6,257 nt of DNA from JAUSKF01 sp964545345. Lineage in GTDB: Bacteria > Patescibacteriota > Minisyncoccia > UBA6257 > WO2-44-18. The notes below the pieces were generated by a model. It was not told the origin of the DNA and made no database searches. It saw only the letters and a list, made by a program, of their open reading frames with translations. The position numbers and the translations under genes were made by a program. The stretch spans positions 1 to 6,257 of the forward strand of contig CAZJFE010000035.1 of the NCBI GenBank assembly GCA_964545345.1, given 5' to 3'. Positions 4,198 to 6,257 of the stretch are shown in pieces (position 1 is the stretch's first letter; the number at the start of each line of letters is the position of its first letter).

Positions 4198-5382
4198 CTA
4201 AATTTTGCTTGAGTACTTGCTGACCACCTCCTCAAAAGCAGGCCGGTCGGCTTCATTAACCGGATCGCCCGGCGGAATCTCCACTTTAAAGGGGTTAACG
4301 TAAGCGGTAAATTTGTGCATTTCATAATGCAGATGGGGGCCGGTAGAAAGACCGGTGGAGCCGACATAGCCAACCACCTGACCCTGTTTTACCTTGGCGC
4401 CAACCTTGATTCCCTTGGCCAATCGGGAAAAGTGTCCGTAGACAGTTTTATAGGTGTCATTGTGGCGCACAGTAACGGAAATTCCATAGTAACCATTCCA
4501 GCCGGCCTGAATGACCGTCCCGTCCCCTACTGACACCGCCGGAGTGCCCGAGGGCGCCGCGTAATCAATACCCCGATGCGGAGAGGTTTTTTTAGTGATC
4601 GGGTTATAACGCGCCAAGGAATATCCGGAACTGATGTATTTATACTGTAACGGTGATTTCAGAAATTCCTTCTGCAAAGCCGCGCCATCGGCGTCGTAGT
4701 GTCCGGCTCGGGTTTTATCGCTACCATCAAAATAAAATCCCTTGAAAGATTCGCCGGCGTTAATAAAGCTGGCCGCTAAAATCTTGCCTGGCATCGCGTA
4801 AACTCCATCCAAGAATCGCTCTTCATAAACCACTTTAAAACTATCGTCTTCCTGAATGTCGGCCGCAAAATCAATCTGCCAGGCAAATGCTTCCGCTAGC
4901 GTCAAAGCCAACCGTTCGTCCAAACCCTGATTAACGATAGTCTGGTACAACGATTTGGAAATTACCCCGCCGGCGGATCGCTCCCGAATTTCATAAGGGA
5001 TTGGCTCCACTTTCGCGCTCCAGGAACTCGTCTCCGACTCCGGTTCCAGATTATCCACCACTAGCCGGTTATCAATATCTATTTTATAAACCACCTTTTC
5101 CAAATCTCCGGAAAAGGTATCAAAAGTTAAAGCGAGCTCTCGCCCACTCACAATTTTCGCCAAATTATATTGATCTAGAGAAGAATTAATAATTTCCTGC
5201 GCTGTGGAAGTGGCAACGCCAAAATAACGCATTACATCAACAAAAGTGGAACCGGAAGGAATAGAAAGCCGCAAAGTTTGAGTGGGATTAAGAGTTGGGA
5301 TCTCCGGTTGAAGATTAAATAACCAAAAAACTACGATTCCTCCCAACGACAACCCCAATAAAATTATGCGTTTGCGTATCAT
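4198..5382 (-). CDS. Membrane-anchored M23 peptidoglycan endopeptidase (LytM/MepM/Csd3-like)
   Basis: A zinc metallopeptidase that should cut peptide cross-links in peptidoglycan outside the cell membrane. In order: a basic MIRKR, one hydrophobic anchor (about 6-23); a LysM/OapA-like domain (about 36-90); a middle domain (about 135-245, with LDERLALTLAEAFAWQIDF) like that of MepM/Csd3-type enzymes, where the N-terminal domains can block the active site; and a C-terminal M23 domain (about 266-366). Zinc ligands are seen as H269 and D273 in HRGID and H352 in HLHYE; H317 in YGHFS and H350 complete the active site. GSTGLSTGPHLHYE is classic for the family. The 394-residue length suits the three-domain form. 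There is no Shine-Dalgarno site, and the -35 box of the tRNA promoter begins at the first base of its start codon. It probably acts in cell-wall growth or division. Confidence 0.94.
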   Translation of the reverse strand: MIRKRIILLGLSLGGIVVFWLFNLQPEIPTLNPTQTLRLSIPSGSTFVDVMRYFGVATSTAQEIINSSLDQYNLAKIVSGRELALTFDTFSGDLEKVVYKIDIDNRLVVDNLEPESETSSWSAKVEPIPYEIRERSAGGVISKSLYQTIVNQGLDERLALTLAEAFAWQIDFAADIQEDDSFKVVYEERFLDGVYAMPGKILAASFINAGESFKGFYFDGSDKTRAGHYDADGAALQKEFLKSPLQYKYISSGYSLARYNPITKKTSPHRGIDYAAPSGTPAVSVGDGTVIQAGWNGYYGISVTVRHNDTYKTVYGHFSRLAKGIKVGAKVKQGQVVGYVGSTGLSTGPHLHYEMHKFTAYVNPFKVEIPPGDPVNEADRPAFEEVVSKYSSKI

Positions 5383-5410
5383 TGACTTTTGAAATTTTAA
5401 ATGCTATACT
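5382..5410 (+). promoter_or_regulatory. Promoter of the tRNA operon
   Basis: TTGACT (5382-5387) is followed after exactly 17 bases by TATACT (5405-5410), one mismatch to consensus in each box. The start near 5417 is about five bases before the first tRNA. The -35 box starts at the first base of the divergent M23 start codon. Confidence 0.85.
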
Positions 5411-5421
5411 CACGAAAGTTC

Positions 5422-5493
5422 GGGTTGATAACTCAATGGTAGAGTTCCGGCCTTTTAAGCCGGGTGTTGAGGGTTCGAGTCCCTCTCAACCCA
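5422..5493 (+). tRNA. tRNA-Lys (TTT)
   Basis: A complete cloverleaf. Acceptor GGGTTGA (5422-5428) pairs with TCAACCC (5486-5492), with discriminator A5493. The D stem is ACTC/GAGT. The anticodon stem CCGGC/GCCGG encloses loop CTTTTAA (5452-5458) with anticodon TTT at 5454-5456. The T stem GAGGG/CCCTC encloses TTCGAGT. No CCA is encoded, so it must be added by the CCA-adding enzyme. It is first in the tRNA operon. Confidence 0.96.
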
Positions 5494-5513
5494 TGATATT
5501 AGGATCGTACTAC

Positions 5514-5586
5514 TGGTGCGTAGCTCAATCGGACGGGCAGGAGTTTTCTAAACTCCCTCATGTGGGTTCGAATCCCACCGCACCTA
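5514..5586 (+). tRNA. tRNA-Arg (TCT)
   Basis: The D stem is GCTC/GGGC. The anticodon stem GGAGT/ACTCC encloses loop TTTCTAA with anticodon TCT. The T stem GTGGG/CCCAC encloses TTCGAAT. The acceptor pairs GGTGCG (5515-5520) with CGCACC (5579-5584). With T8 and A9 placed in the usual way, position 1 is T5514 and position 72 is T5585, a U-U mismatch at the end of the acceptor stem; A5586 is then the discriminator. No CCA is encoded. Decoding of AGA (and AGG by wobble) is expected. Confidence 0.92.
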
Positions 5587-5589
5587 TGG

Positions 5590-5712
5590 TGACGCGTAGC
5601 TCAATCTGGTCGAGCACCGGTCGGGTATCCAGCGGTAGCTCTCCAGCCGTGATGGGTTGAGTAGAGCACTGGCCGAGCCGGAGGTATGCGGGTTCAAATC
5701 CCGTCGCGTCTA
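5590..5712 (+). tRNA. Interrupted tRNA-like gene (Trp-like flanks, anticodon unresolved)
   Basis: Both ends form a normal tRNA: acceptor GACGCG (5591-5596) with CGCGTC (5705-5710), TA at positions 8-9, D stem GCTC/GAGC (5599-5602/5612-5615), T stem GCGGG/CCCGT around TTCAAAT. The anticodon stem can form as CCGGT (5617-5621) with GCCGG (5677-5681). Instead of a 7-base loop, 55 bases lie between, about 48 too many. They fold as an extension: CGG/CCG, CCAG (5629-5632) with CTGG (5669-5672), and a tip of GCTCT/AGAGC and CAGCC/GGTTG around GTGATG. GAGCACCGGTC before and GCCGGAGG after resemble tRNA-Trp genes, but no CCA anticodon sits in a proper loop. Position 1-72 is again T-T (5590, 5711). It may be a tRNA with a very short unusual intron, a damaged gene, or a tRNA-like RNA. 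Confidence 0.55.
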
Positions 5713-5715
5713 TTT

Positions 5716-5788
5716 GGGCCTGTAGCTCAAGGGTTAGAGCGGCGGACTCATAATCCGCTGGTTACTGGTTCAATCCCAGTCGGGCCCA
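5716..5788 (+). tRNA. tRNA with CAT anticodon, probably tRNA-Ile2 (lysidine-modified)
   Basis: A complete cloverleaf. Acceptor GGGCCTG (5716-5722) pairs with CGGGCCC (5781-5787), with discriminator A5788 and no encoded CCA. The D stem is GCTC/GAGC; the anticodon stem GCGGA/TCCGC encloses loop CTCATAA with anticodon CAT at 5749-5751; the T stem is ACTGG/CCAGT. G1-C72 rules out the usual bacterial initiator, which has a 1-72 mismatch. C4-G69 and C5-G68 are the pairs by which TilS tells tRNA-Ile2 from elongator tRNA-Met in E. coli, so Ile2 reading AUA is favoured. Elongator Met remains possible. Confidence 0.93.
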
Positions 5789-5791
5789 TCC

Positions 5792-5817
5792 CCACCCTCC
5801 CGTAGGGTGGTTTTTTT
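5792..5817 (+). terminator. Intrinsic terminator of the tRNA operon
   Basis: CCACCCT (5792-5798) pairs with AGGGTGG (5804-5810) around CCCGT, followed by seven T (5811-5817). It begins four bases after the last tRNA. There is no T-run in the other direction, so it serves the plus strand only. Confidence 0.95.
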
Positions 5818-5829
5818 ATTCTACGCAAA

Positions 5830-6257
5830 CTATAGCCGAGATTCCAGCTCTTCTATCTCCTTAAGAAAATCTTCATCAATTTCTCCCTCGTCGGGTATTC
5901 CCAAACCTTCGTCTATGTCGTCACTCTCCTCCATAAAATCGTCCAACCAATCAGACTCCTCATAAATATCGTTTAGTAGCTCAATTTTTTCCGAGCGCGC
6001 TTCCCCGACATCTTCGCCAGCGATCTCCGCTTCATTCAAAATTGCCTCCGACTCTTTCAAATGCTCGGAAAGGCGACTCTTCGCGACTTCTAACCCGGGC
6101 GAGGCCTCACCTTTAATTTCACGCTCAAGAGAAATTTCCGCTACCCTTTCGGCGGCAAATTCTAATTGAAGAAAAGATTTATTTTCGGCTCCAAAGGTGA
6201 AGACCTCCTGAATAATTTCTCCCAAACGATCCAAGAAATAAAAGAAGTTTGACGGAG
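5830..6257 (-). CDS. DUF5667-like acidic protein, C-terminal part (5' end outside window)
   Basis: The frame stays open to the window edge, so the TTG at 6234 is not a proven start; codons before it read PSNFFYFL. That stretch with DRLGEIIQEVFTFG and then LQLEFAAERVAEI matches the usual pattern of the DUF5667 domain: a PxSxFYxLKRxGE-like opening, a FTF turn and helices with A.eR..E. The domain is of unknown function, often in Patescibacteria proteins with an N-terminal membrane anchor; the anchor here would lie outside the window. The rest is helical and very acidic, with long Glu/Asp runs (for example EESDDIDEGLG), and may form coiled coils. It converges on the tRNA operon. I see no terminator of its own before the tRNA operon's hairpin. 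The assignment rests on remembered family pattern, not a search. Confidence 0.75.
   Translation of the reverse strand, partial: PSNFFYFLDRLGEIIQEVFTFGAENKSFLQLEFAAERVAEISLEREIKGEASPGLEVAKSRLSEHLKESEAILNEAEIAGEDVGEARSEKIELLNDIYEESDWLDDFMEESDDIDEGLGIPDEGEIDEDFLKEIEELESRL

Noticed and set aside
5382..5660. 92-residue reading frame over the tRNA genes
   Set aside because: It runs through the tRNA promoter and three tRNA genes; it is a chance frame.
5590..5712. Class II tRNA (Leu, Ser, Tyr), tRNA-Sec, or group I intron
   Set aside because: No five-pair stem with a seven-base anticodon loop can be placed after the D arm. The extra 48 or so bases exceed a variable arm, and the segment is far shorter than any group I intron.
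6232..6234. TTG at 6234-6232 as the start of the DUF5667-like gene
   Set aside because: The frame is open to the window edge and the upstream residues PSNFFYFL fit the domain pattern, so the gene continues beyond the window.
1..6257. CRISPR array or tandem repeat locus
   Set aside because: No regularly spaced direct repeats were seen on either strand; the only long repeat is the inverted pair of structured elements.

Overview
The window looks like a piece of a Candidate Phyla Radiation (Patescibacteria, probably Parcubacteria-like) chromosome. The reasons are compact gene packing, core genes without clear Shine-Dalgarno sites, tRNA genes without an encoded 3' CCA, several orphan small membrane proteins, and a C-terminal protein fragment resembling DUF5667, a domain I associate with such genomes. 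This is inference from gene style; no rRNA is present. The genetic code reads as standard.

Layout. 1-879 (+): the 3' end of dnaB (replicative helicase) and recR (recombination mediator), four bases apart. 882-2865: a block between the convergent genes recR (+) and rplU (-). It holds two small membrane-protein genes (+), one single-pass membrane protein with six cysteines (-), and at each edge one copy of a structured element of about 140 nt that I do not recognise. 2865-3491 (-): rplU preceded by a three-helix membrane protein whose stop codon touches the rplU start. 3484-4197 (+): a family 2 glycosyltransferase. 4198-5382 (-): a membrane-anchored M23 (LytM/MepM/Csd3-type) peptidoglycan endopeptidase, converging on the glycosyltransferase with no base between the stop codons. 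5382-5817 (+): a tRNA operon with its own promoter and terminator: Lys(TTT), Arg(TCT), a 123-nt tRNA-like gene interrupted in the anticodon arm, and a CAT-anticodon tRNA that looks like Ile2. 5830-6257 (-): the C-terminal part of an acidic DUF5667-like protein running off the window.

Main discovery candidate: the two elements at 882-1021 (+) and 2720-2865 (-). Each starts at or within 2 nt of the stop codon of the upstream gene (recR, rplU). They share a long conserved core and fold into the same architecture: a closing stem P1, a variable hairpin P2, and a long hairpin P3 with the invariant loop core TAGATAA. P1 and P2 differ almost completely in sequence between copies yet pair perfectly in both, and a short helix next to P3 changes from C-G to U-A. 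Such compensatory change points to selection on RNA structure. The two copies also face each other as imperfect inverted repeats around an accessory block whose genes carry strong Shine-Dalgarno sites, unlike most core genes here. The interrupted tRNA at 5590-5712 is the second item worth attention.

How the genes relate: dnaB/recR serve replication and repair; rplU and the tRNAs serve translation; the glycosyltransferase and M23 peptidase serve the cell envelope. The block between the elements has no recognised function.
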